Assembly: GCA_946885335.1 (NCBI GenBank)
Contig: CAMPGG010000074.1
Coordinates: 1 to 12,623 of the forward strand
DNA from: an uncultured Chitinophagaceae bacterium
GTDB taxonomy: Bacteria; Bacteroidota; Bacteroidia; Chitinophagales; Chitinophagaceae
DNA length: 12,623 bases
Reading direction: 5' to 3'
Shown: positions 6,068 through 12,603 of the stretch, one piece after another
How the letters are laid out: each line of letters begins with the position of its first letter
Position numbering within the stretch: position 1 is the first letter of the stretch
Made by a program: the position numbers and the translations under genes
The notes under the pieces: model-generated
Seen by the model: the letters and a program-made list of their open reading frames with translations, nothing else
What the model was told of the DNA's origin: nothing
Database searches by the model: none

Positions 6068-8311
6068 TTATAAATTTGAATTAATGATGTCCTGGGTTCT
6101 ATCCACACCCAGGCTAATGAAAGCGCCCAGAAAAATAAAACGTTTAGAGGGTGGCACGATAGGTTCTTTTCGATGTCCATCATAAGAATATTGATATCCA
6201 AACACCTGGTTACTGCCAAATACATTGGTAATAGAAAATACGAAAACCGTATTCCTTGCTGCACCTTTATCAAAAATATTGGGTAAATAATTGATGCTAA
6301 AACTTAAACTGTTATAGTCAATCGTTTTACCCTGGTCGTAAATGGCAAATTTATCTGCAGCCTGGTCATATCGAATATTATAATAAGGTCGCCCTGTTGA
6401 ATATGTGTAGGAGGCATTGAACATGGATTTGAATTTGCTGACAAATTTTTTGATAACAAGTGAGGCGGTATGATTAGCCGCAAACGGTGGCTGCAATGAA
6501 GAAGGATAATTCAGGAAATTTCTTTTTGTATCTAAATAGGAATAAGAAAACCAATAATCCACTCCTTTGATACTTTTACGATCACGCCAAAAAACCTCAA
6601 TCCCTTTTGCATCACCATTTCCATTATTGCTATTCACTATTTCCCGGTTATTCATCATCGTTGTTTTCAACAAGTCATCATATTTTTTATAGAAAACTTC
6701 GGTTCGGAAAGTCCTGTTATTACCCATCTTTTGATACTGTGCAATGTAATGAGTGGCTTTTGTAAAAGACAGGTCTGAAATTGCCGGTAAATAGCGGCTT
6801 TCGGGACTTTGATAAAAAATGCCATAAGCCAGGGATGCCTGGCCCTGATTGCCTAATTTATAGGCGAGTGAAACTCTTGGGGCCCAATTCATTTTGCTGA
6901 TCAGCGATGAATGTTCAGTTCTTAAACCTAATTTGGCTGCCAGGTTATTGGTTAAATAGATATCCGTTTCTGCAAAAGCGGCTGCCAGGTTTTGTTTTAT
7001 TTCACCGTTAATTTTTTCTCCTGTATACAAAGTATAAACAGGTTTATCATTGCTATAATTATACTCTGTTCCAAAACGCAAAGCACTTAATCCTGCCAGT
7101 TTTTTTTCGAAAACTAATTTTGCATTTGCATACAGGCCCTTGTTATCTAAATAAAAATTTTTTGTCTCAAGATTGTTCAAATAAGCTTTTTGTTCATTTT
7201 CATTTTCTAAAGCCCCGTCAATTTTATCCCTGTTATTGGTAAATGAAAAACCGGCATTCATTTTCCATCCTGCAAAATTTTCTTTGTATGACAGGTTATG
7301 ATAAATATTCAGGTTGGATAATGTAAATACATCTTTATAACCAACAGTATCTATGCTGGGTGTTCTAAATCCCAATTTGTTGGCGCTTAAATAACCATAA
7401 TATTTTACTATCCCCGTGGCTGATGTTTTAATCCTGAAATTGATATCGGCAGTATGGTATTCAGGATCTTTAAAAAATGATTGTTTTTGTTTGATGGCCT
7501 TAAAAGCAAGCCACAAATTGGTATAACCATAATTTATACCCCATGATGATTTTTTATTTTTTGCGAGATGTTGAAATCCGGCGGAAGCGCCCAATACCGA
7601 AATACCCAACGCCCCGGAACTTTGCTCTGGCAAATCAATACTTTCTAAAATAACCGCAGACGAGAGTGCCTGGCCATACAAGGCTGAATATCCACCGGCG
7701 CTGAATACCGTTCCTTTAAATATAAATGGAGAAAATCGCCCACGTTGTGCAACATTTGGCACGCTGCTGTAAAAGAAATTATTGACCAGTGTACCATCAA
7801 TAAAAGTTTTGGTTTCGCCGGCTGTTCCTCCTCTTACAAATAAACCTTCACTTTCACCCACTTGTTGTGCACCGGGCAATGTTTTCAAAGCCCCGGTAAC
7901 ATCAGCATTGGCGCTGGCTGTAGTAGCTATATCGATAGAATTAAGAACGGTTCCCCGTTTGCTGTCGCTTGCTTCAAAACTTCCTGCAGTAATTACAACG
8001 GCCTTTAATTCGGTGATTTCTTCTTTTAAAAGAATCTCTAATTGTATGTTCTCAGTTCCCAGGTTAATTTCCTGGATAAATGGTTTGTAACCGATAGTTG
8101 TAGCCGAAATTTTAAAATTTCCCTTTTCATGGGTAATAAATGAAAACCGGCCCGTAGAATCTGTAGTAGCTCCATCATAAGTATCCACCAAAACAATACT
8201 TACACCAGCTAATCCGGCTTTTTTATCCATCACTTTACCTGATATGGTCAATTGGCCATAAGCCGTTAGCTGATAAGCAGTCAGCAGAAAAATGATTAAT
8301 AAGCGTAGCAT
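6068..8311 (-). CDS. TonB-dependent outer-membrane receptor with N-terminal CarboxypepD_reg-like domain
   Basis: A 747-residue outer-membrane transporter driven by TonB-ExbBD. The signal peptide is residues 1-20 (MLRLLIIFLLTAYQLTAYGQ). A carboxypeptidase-regulatory-like beta-sandwich follows (about 21-95: ISGKVMDKKAGLAGVSIVLV, DSTGRFSF, IGYKPF). The plug covers about 105-225, with LFVRGGTAGETKTFIDG (157-173) and GGYSALYGQALSSAVILES. The rest is a beta barrel with many alternating aromatic strands, ending at RFIFLGAFISLGVD plus a short tail. It is shorter than SusC-type glycan receptors (about 1000 residues), and no SusD partner is next to it, so it is more like a FecA/BtuB-sized receptor. The substrate is unknown. 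I start at ATG 8311: a TTG seven codons upstream (8332) lies inside the predicted -7 box and would not be transcribed. It is first in the six-gene operon. Confidence 0.92.
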   Translation of the reverse strand: MLRLLIIFLLTAYQLTAYGQLTISGKVMDKKAGLAGVSIVLVDTYDGATTDSTGRFSFITHEKGNFKISATTIGYKPFIQEINLGTENIQLEILLKEEITELKAVVITAGSFEASDSKRGTVLNSIDIATTASANADVTGALKTLPGAQQVGESEGLFVRGGTAGETKTFIDGTLVNNFFYSSVPNVAQRGRFSPFIFKGTVFSAGGYSALYGQALSSAVILESIDLPEQSSGALGISVLGASAGFQHLAKNKKSSWGINYGYTNLWLAFKAIKQKQSFFKDPEYHTADINFRIKTSATGIVKYYGYLSANKLGFRTPSIDTVGYKDVFTLSNLNIYHNLSYKENFAGWKMNAGFSFTNNRDKIDGALENENEQKAYLNNLETKNFYLDNKGLYANAKLVFEKKLAGLSALRFGTEYNYSNDKPVYTLYTGEKINGEIKQNLAAAFAETDIYLTNNLAAKLGLRTEHSSLISKMNWAPRVSLAYKLGNQGQASLAYGIFYQSPESRYLPAISDLSFTKATHYIAQYQKMGNNRTFRTEVFYKKYDDLLKTTMMNNREIVNSNNGNGDAKGIEVFWRDRKSIKGVDYWFSYSYLDTKRNFLNYPSSLQPPFAANHTASLVIKKFVSKFKSMFNASYTYSTGRPYYNIRYDQAADKFAIYDQGKTIDYNSLSFSINYLPNIFDKGAARNTVFVFSITNVFGSNQVFGYQYSYDGHRKEPIVPPSKRFIFLGAFISLGVDRTQDIINSNL

Positions 8312-8329
8312 AAAAGCATATTTGGAACA

Positions 8330-8361
8330 CAAACGTAAAGTAGTTTATAATATAAACCAAA
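8330..8361 (-). promoter_or_regulatory. Promoter of the receptor operon (TAnnTTTG type)
   Basis: On the minus strand TTTG (complement of 8358-8361) is followed after 20 nt by TACGTTTG (complement of 8330-8337), a perfect match to the Bacteroidota -7 consensus TAnnTTTG. Transcription would start near 8323, giving a leader of about 12 nt before the ATG at 8311. This is the best promoter match in the window. Confidence 0.65.
8343..8357. promoter_or_regulatory. Perfect 15-bp palindrome in the promoter spacer, candidate operator
   Basis: GTTTATAATATAAAC is a perfect dyad (7 bp, one central base, 7 bp). It lies wholly between the -33 and -7 boxes and abuts the -33 box. A bound dimer there would block RNA polymerase. 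The size suits a winged-helix homodimer such as the one encoded at the end of this operon; the pairing of regulator and site is inference. It is AT-rich, so chance cannot be excluded. Confidence 0.5.
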
Positions 8362-8381
8362 TTAAATTTTATTGTATTTAC

Positions 8382-8413
8382 AAAAAAAACCGGCTCATTG
8401 CTGAACCGGCTTT
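8382..8413 (-). terminator. Rho-independent terminator with GNRA tetraloop
   Basis: On the minus strand AAAGCCGGTTCA (complement of 8402-8413) pairs with TGAGCCGGTTTT (complement of 8386-8397) around the loop GCAA. The stem has 12 pairs including two G-T wobbles, and the T-run extends to 8382. It closes the cadherin-domain gene 21 nt after its stop and insulates the receptor operon promoter. Confidence 0.88.
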
Positions 8414-8434
8414 CATTTCTAAACCCCATTTAAA

Positions 8435-9835
8435 TTAATTTTTCAATATTTTTTGAATAGCTGTTTCATTTCCTGATCCAGCCTTGATAATATAAATACC
8501 ATCTGCCAATTCTGCCATATTCATTTCAATAAACTGCCCTTGTGCTACCTGGCGTAAACTCTTAACTTTTTGTCCTGATTGATTAAACACGTCGATGTTA
8601 ACAGCTTTTGATGCCCAGGCTCCCGGCAATTTAATTTTTGCCGTATGTACTACCGGGTTAGGATAAGTGCTTATTGAAAAATCAGCTATCTCCCCGATTT
8701 GCACGGTACGTACAGTTGAATTGCTCATTTTTCCATTTATATCCACAGCCGTTAATCGATAATAAATTGTTCCATTGAGATGTTTGGTATCCTTATCAAT
8801 ATAACTATATGTCTTTTCTGTAAGTGCTGCAGCAGATCCTAAAACCACTGCCTGTTTACTGTAATCATTACCATCAATGCTGCGCTCAATTTCATAGTGA
8901 CTGAAATTGGTTTCTTCTGCACTATGCCAACTCAACTCAACATCCGGGTTTGTATATTCAGCTTCAAAAGATTGCAACTTAACAGGTAATATAATAGGTG
9001 TCGAAATATTTATAACTACTGTAGCTACATTTGAATTTGCAGCAGGAAAACCATTGTCTGTTAAACGATAAGTAAATGAAGCCGTAGTTCCTGTGAAACC
9101 AGGATTTGGTGTGAATGAAAAACTTCCATCCGGATTAATAACCACCGTACCGTCAGGTGATGGTGTAACAATAGACGGGAACATTGATTCACCATTTGGT
9201 TCATTATCATTGTTCATCAGGTTTCCTACAACCACATCACCCTGCATACTTGAATAATCATCATTCACAGCAACAGGTGCACTGTTACACGTAACACCGG
9301 GACCATAATGCGGATTTGCATTGATAGTCAGGTCATCAAAAATTAAACGACTATTTCCATCACCTGTACTGCCTCCAAGTCGCAATACTAAACGAATCAT
9401 ACCTGTGCTTGCTAAATTGAATGAACTGTCATAACTAATTGGCGTAACAGGTGAATCTTTATCCATATTAATTAAATCCAGTGATGTAAAAACGCCTGTA
9501 CTGTTTACATATCCTACTTCAATAGTTCTTGTGGCATTGCCAGTGATTTTACTGCTTACTTTGTAATTAAAAGAAACATTAAGTGGATTAGTGAATACAT
9601 CTAAAACTGGTGTATAAATATCACGGGTAGCAGCACCCGAAGTAGGCGGGTTGGTATATAAACTGCCGGAACCTGTGATAACGTCTGCTGATGCACTGGT
9701 GTGATAAATTTCTGAAAAATCCCAGCAATTACTTGTCAGGCTTGCTTCATTTCCTTCAAAATATTCAGAATACTGGGCATTTGTTGCACCGGAATAAAAT
9801 ATCACAAATGCAATCAGGGTAAAAATCTTCTTCAT
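8435..9835 (-). CDS. T9SS-sorted secreted protein with a cadherin-like domain
   Basis: A 466-residue exported protein. The signal peptide is MKKIFTLIAFVIFYSGATNA (1-20), cleaved before Gln21. Residues about 22-172 form a beta-sandwich ending in LIFDDLTINA, similar to concanavalin/MAM-like modules before sorting domains. A cadherin-like/Ig-like domain follows (about 186-277: APVAVNDDY, DGSFSFTPNPGFTGTTASFTY). A fibronectin-III-like module (about 283-380) has LSWHSAEETNFSHYEIERSI. A T9SS sorting domain (about 388-466) shows YPNP, VFNQSGQKV, LADGIYIIKA and IQKILKN. It is probably surface-attached or released; the binding partner is unknown. The frame runs open 62 codons upstream to an ATG at 10021, but the ideal signal peptide begins at 9835, so I use that. 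It is transcribed alone, behind a leader of about 250 nt. Confidence 0.9.
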   Translation of the reverse strand: MKKIFTLIAFVIFYSGATNAQYSEYFEGNEASLTSNCWDFSEIYHTSASADVITGSGSLYTNPPTSGAATRDIYTPVLDVFTNPLNVSFNYKVSSKITGNATRTIEVGYVNSTGVFTSLDLINMDKDSPVTPISYDSSFNLASTGMIRLVLRLGGSTGDGNSRLIFDDLTINANPHYGPGVTCNSAPVAVNDDYSSMQGDVVVGNLMNNDNEPNGESMFPSIVTPSPDGTVVINPDGSFSFTPNPGFTGTTASFTYRLTDNGFPAANSNVATVVINISTPIILPVKLQSFEAEYTNPDVELSWHSAEETNFSHYEIERSIDGNDYSKQAVVLGSAAALTEKTYSYIDKDTKHLNGTIYYRLTAVDINGKMSNSTVRTVQIGEIADFSISTYPNPVVHTAKIKLPGAWASKAVNIDVFNQSGQKVKSLRQVAQGQFIEMNMAELADGIYIIKAGSGNETAIQKILKN

Positions 9836-10060
9836 AAGTACGGGTTTAGAATTAATTAATTTTTGGAAGGATACCAGATTGCGGTCTGAAAATAAATTGG
9901 AAAAGAAAACCAATAACCGGGGCTTACCGGAAAACGGGAAAATAAAAGCTCTTTGGTGGAAGAGGCTGGCAGCTAAAATGCCATTTGTTTTACAAGAGAG
10001 AGAAATATAAAATTTTCTCATAGCCGGGATTATTAGTTTTCTTAAGGGTTGGGTTCTTTT

Positions 10061-10086
10061 GATTTGCTTATTTCGATAAGTAAATC
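10061..10086 (-). promoter_or_regulatory. Stem-loop at the predicted transcript start, copy A
   Basis: On the minus strand GATTTACTTAT pairs with ATAAGCAAATC around CGAA; it has ten pairs and one A-C mismatch. Its 5' end coincides with the transcription start expected from the adjacent TATTTTG box. A stem at the very 5' end of an mRNA is a common stabilising device; that role is inferred. Confidence 0.5.
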
Positions 10087-10091
10087 TTGCA

Positions 10092-10121
10092 CAAAATAGA
10101 TAAGGGTTTCTGTATATGCAA
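10092..10121 (-). promoter_or_regulatory. Candidate promoter of the cadherin-domain gene
   Basis: On the minus strand TTG (complement of 10119-10121) and TATTTTG (complement of 10092-10098) are 20 nt apart. The second box is one base short of TAnnTTTG. The same pair and spacing is conserved in copy B, although the spacers differ in several bases, which supports function. Confidence 0.45.
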
Positions 10122-10288
10122 GTGTTTTTACGGAAATCTTTGAAAAAAACATACGGGTTTTTCCCCGAATGTCACAGTATATTTTACAAACCAGTCACTT
10201 ATCTAAGATATTGAATGAAGAAAAAAAGCTAAAATTCTCTCCGAGAAATTTCAAAATTATCCAGATTTGAAGCGTTTTTCAGATAGAA

Positions 10289-10324
10289 AAAGTAAAAACC
10301 CGGCTAATTCCGGGTTTTTACTTT
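10289..10324 (-). terminator. Perfect 15-bp terminator of the lamin-tail gene
   Basis: The arms at 10289-10303 and 10310-10324 are exact complements (AAAGTAAAAACCCGG and CCGGGTTTTTACTTT) around a 6-nt loop. On the minus strand a T-rich stretch follows. The symmetrical A/T flanks could let it work in both directions. It lies 37 nt past the stop of the lamin-tail gene. Confidence 0.88.
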
Positions 10325-10360
10325 CCAAAAAAATGGAAGCTTAAATAAAATTTATTGTCA

Positions 10361-12022
10361 TCAGTTTTTAACGGCTTTTATAATTATTTTGCTACCAGCA
10401 TTACCTATTTCAATATAGTAAAAGCCCTTATGTAAAACTCCGGATTCAGGTAATTCTAATATATTTTCTCCTTTTACTGTTTGAAAATATTTAGCCATTA
10501 ATAATTTACCATTTTGATCCATTACCCTGATTTGAAGTTGGGCACTCATATTATTGTTTAATAATCTTATTCTGAAATAATCCTTAACCGGGTTAGTTAT
10601 CAATGCAGCAACGATTGATTCTTCGTTCCCTTGAAGGTTTATCGTTTTTGAATAAGTTATTTTGCCTGATTTATGAAAAACTTTTAACCTGTAATACAAG
10701 CTTTCATTATTAAATGCGCTTTCACTGTAGTTATAACTTTCAATGCCAGGTCTGTCCGTTCCAATAATCATTGCTCTTTCTTTTACCTGTTGATCATCCA
10801 ATTTCTCCAGGATCACTTTATCTAATAATTCGTTTTCAGCAACAGTCCAATTCAATAAAATTTTCCCATTTTCCTTTTTTCCATTAAAGGAAGCTATAGT
10901 TACCGGTAAAATGATCGGTTCAATATTAGGAATGTGTTTCACCTGGTCAAAACAACCAGCGGCCGTTTTAATTACCATTATTATTTCAGCATCTTTCGGA
11001 GAAAACTTTGAAACATACTGAATGGTGGAAAATGAATTTATTTTTATTGTTTCCAAATGGTTATCGGCAGCATCCAATTCAGTTACTACACTGCCATTAT
11101 CTATATAAAGTTGTATTTCCAGCGGGAATACATTGGTTGAAGCTGAAATCAGACTAAAGGTTAAAGAAGATGTAGTTTCAATTTCGGTACCCCTGATAAT
11201 TGAAGCTGCCATTTGCACTTCAGAAGCGCTATTTCCAGGTTTACCATTTGATCTTGCAGGCGTATGATTTACACCAGCACTGGATTTGGTCCAGCTACCA
11301 CAAGTGCCATCTTTGGTACGGATATACCCATTATCTGAACCTATACTTGCAGTAACAGATTCAAAGGCGGTTTGCTGCATAACATTAAAATTCAAATTGA
11401 ATGTAAATAATGGAAGACTACTTGTTATAACATCTACATTCAGCGAGGGCATGGTGGCAATCATGGCAGGAAAATTTGTACCACTGAAATTTCCAAAGAA
11501 GGAGTTGATTAATACCCCATTTTTGAAAATAAAGAAATTATATGCTGCACCACTACCGGAAAGATTTACAAATACATTGTTTTCTGATAATGATACCGGG
11601 CTTAAATTATAATTCAAATTTCCATCCAGGTTATTATTATCATTTGCAAGAACCCACTTTTTTAAATATCCGAATTTGGCAGCTAACAATGGGTCATTCC
11701 AACTGTAGTTTACATCTGTAGAATTATTTGTTATCTGGTAACTGAATGGCATAGCCGCAGATCCAACAAAAAAACCTTTTGGTGGAATTAACAGATCCGG
11801 AAGATCGAGCACATAGAATCCCCTGGTACTGCCAGATTCAAAATAACTCATAATTGTATAAGCATCTACTGAGGAACTTGCCGAGGAAGTACTTGTATTA
11901 TACAATTCAAAAAATTCATGTCTTCCTGATCCCGGGTCAGGATAAATTTCATTGATGACTACCTGGCAAAAGGTAGCTGTTGACACTATCATTAAGATAG
12001 TTAGGGTAAAGATTTGTTTCAT
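10361..12022 (-). CDS. T9SS-sorted secreted protein with a lamin-tail domain
   Basis: A 553-residue exported protein. The signal peptide is residues 1-19 (MKQIFTLTILMIVSTATFC), with mature Gln20. A lamin-tail (LTD) domain follows: VVINEIYPDPGSGRHEFFELYN (21-42) is the classic opening, and GFFVGS plus the late DGTCGSWTKSSAGVNHTPARSNG (238-260) resemble its end. This suggests one LTD extended by an insertion over about 95-235. Residues about 270-365 form a beta-rich region without a recognised family. A fibronectin-III-like module (about 369-463) and a T9SS sorting domain (about 472-553: ITNPVKDYF, VMDQNGKLL, HKGFYYIEI, IIIKAVKN) finish it. Bacterial LTD proteins are often surface or extracellular and sometimes linked to nucleases, but no nuclease domain is seen here. 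It is probably monocistronic, with a leader of about 330 nt carrying copy B of the shared element. Confidence 0.9.
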   Translation of the reverse strand: MKQIFTLTILMIVSTATFCQVVINEIYPDPGSGRHEFFELYNTSTSSASSSVDAYTIMSYFESGSTRGFYVLDLPDLLIPPKGFFVGSAAMPFSYQITNNSTDVNYSWNDPLLAAKFGYLKKWVLANDNNNLDGNLNYNLSPVSLSENNVFVNLSGSGAAYNFFIFKNGVLINSFFGNFSGTNFPAMIATMPSLNVDVITSSLPLFTFNLNFNVMQQTAFESVTASIGSDNGYIRTKDGTCGSWTKSSAGVNHTPARSNGKPGNSASEVQMAASIIRGTEIETTSSLTFSLISASTNVFPLEIQLYIDNGSVVTELDAADNHLETIKINSFSTIQYVSKFSPKDAEIIMVIKTAAGCFDQVKHIPNIEPIILPVTIASFNGKKENGKILLNWTVAENELLDKVILEKLDDQQVKERAMIIGTDRPGIESYNYSESAFNNESLYYRLKVFHKSGKITYSKTINLQGNEESIVAALITNPVKDYFRIRLLNNNMSAQLQIRVMDQNGKLLMAKYFQTVKGENILELPESGVLHKGFYYIEIGNAGSKIIIKAVKN

Positions 12023-12328
12023 TTCTAAAGGGTTGAATTATTAAATAATATTTAGCCCCATAGAAAATTGGATGTGGCAATTCAGTAGATATAGAATTCC
12101 TGGTGGTTACAAAGCTTGTAAAAGGGTTCTCTTTAAAAAAAATGGTTAGTCATGACCAGTTTTAGAAAAGAAAATTCTTAAAACAATTTGTTCAACAACA
12201 CTTTTTAAAATAAAAATCGGGGGAAAAAGGAAACTGGTGACGGTTATAAGAAGTATGATCAACTTCTTTGGCGCAGACTAGTTTCATAGCCGGGATTTTC
12301 AGTTTTTAAAAGGGTTGGGTATTTTTTT

Positions 12329-12354
12329 GATTTGCTTACTTGTATAAGTAAATC
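12329..12354 (-). promoter_or_regulatory. Stem-loop at the predicted transcript start, copy B
   Basis: This is the same hairpin as in copy A. The closing pair near the loop is T-A in copy A and T-G here, which keeps pairing in minus-strand RNA. On the other strand it would be a C-A mismatch. The A-C mismatch in mid-stem is the same in both copies. Confidence 0.5.
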
Positions 12355-12359
12355 CTGCA

Positions 12360-12389
12360 CAAAATAGATAAGGGGTTTTGCATATGCAA
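12360..12389 (-). promoter_or_regulatory. Candidate promoter of the lamin-tail gene
   Basis: On the minus strand TTG (complement of 12387-12389) and TATTTTG (complement of 12360-12366) are again 20 nt apart. The TTG lies in a perfect 12-bp palindrome TTGCATATGCAA (12378-12389), which copy A has only partly. The predicted start is near 12353. Confidence 0.45.
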
Positions 12390-12525
12390 GTGTTTTTACG
12401 GATATTTTGGTAAAATCCCACGTATTTTTTCTCATCACCTTACGTAAAATATCGCAATAGTTTCTAGGTCAATTATTTAAGTATTTTCCTTACCAATTAA
12501 AAAAATCTATTATTATAAATAAAGA

Positions 12526-12548
12526 AAATCCCCACCAGGCGGGGATTT
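12526..12548 (-). terminator. Hairpin terminator of an upstream minus-strand gene (outside window)
   Basis: AAATCCCC (12526-12533) and GGGGATTT (12541-12548) pair perfectly around 7 nt. On the minus strand it is followed by TTTTCTTTATTT, a good T-tract. It ends transcription that enters the window from the right, ahead of the lamin-tail gene promoter. Confidence 0.65.
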
Positions 12549-12573
12549 GAGCGTTTTAGGTATTTTGTAAATA

Positions 12574-12603
12574 AGAGAGCCCCGGTAAAAACCGGGGCTC
12601 TTT
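12574..12603. terminator. Strong GC-rich hairpin at the right edge
   Basis: AGAGCCCCGGT (12576-12586) and ACCGGGGCTCT (12591-12601) pair perfectly around AAAA, and two more pairs can be added outside. On the + strand the tail is TTTATTGTTT; on the minus strand it is CTTATTTAC. Direction is uncertain. With the hairpin at 12526-12548 it makes a tandem terminator or a bidirectional barrier. Confidence 0.7.

Larger units (their letters stand above)
10019..10134 (-). repeat. Duplicated leader/promoter element, copy A
   Basis: This block aligns with 12285-12402 by eye. The outer 74 nt (10061-10134) differ at about 7 positions. The inner 42 nt (10019-10060) differ at about 7 positions plus a 2-nt length change. 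Identical blocks include TGCACAAAATAGATAAGGG and ATATGCAAGTGTTTTTACGGA minus its first base. Both copies lie in the same orientation upstream of T9SS genes. Sequence on either side is not alike, so the element, not the whole neighbourhood, is what is shared. Confidence 0.88.
9836..10360. other. 525-nt region between the two T9SS genes: leader, shared element, terminator
   Basis: It contains no independent gene. From the downstream gene outwards it holds an unconserved leader (9836-10018), copy A of the duplicated leader element (10019-10134), an unexplained AT-rich stretch (about 10135-10288) that includes TACGGG and CCCCG words, and the terminator of the lamin-tail gene (10289-10324). Confidence 0.6.
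12285..12402 (-). repeat. Duplicated leader/promoter element, copy B
   Basis: This is the counterpart of 10019-10134, two bases longer because of a longer T-run (12322-12328). It carries the same features in the same order from the gene outwards: the block ending in ATG on the minus strand (12285-12287), AACCC-type words, the stem-loop, the TATTTTG box, the TTG box and the TCCGTAAAAAC block. It lies about 260-380 nt upstream of the lamin-tail gene start. Confidence 0.88.

Noticed and set aside
6068..8311. SusC/SusD-type glycan utilisation locus
   Set aside because: The receptor is too short for SusC, and no SusD or glycoside hydrolase gene is near.
8312..8332. TTG start seven codons upstream for the TonB-dependent receptor
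   Set aside because: The TTG lies in the predicted -7 box, and the ATG at 8311 gives a better signal peptide.
6055..8429. Open frames overlapping the receptor gene on both strands (6055-6273, 7782-8090, 8235-8429)
   Set aside because: They lie inside or across the clear receptor gene in other frames and lack family motifs, signal or membrane layout.
9836..10021. 62-codon in-frame N-terminal extension of the cadherin-domain protein starting at ATG 10021
   Set aside because: A complete signal peptide begins at the internal ATG 9835; an N-terminal extension of 62 residues would bury it. The region also overlaps the leader and is not protein-like.
10019..10134. Known riboswitch (c-di-GMP, cobalamin, SAM and others) in the shared leader element
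   Set aside because: I looked for the conserved cores and saw none; the conserved blocks do not follow any class I can recall.
11286..11612. 108-codon + strand frame inside the lamin-tail gene
   Set aside because: Antisense to a well-supported exported protein, with no recognisable domain.
10019..12402. Insertion sequence or MITE as an explanation of the duplicated element
   Set aside because: No terminal inverted repeats and no target-site duplication are visible, and orientation and position relative to genes are the same in both copies. A degenerate MITE cannot be wholly excluded.
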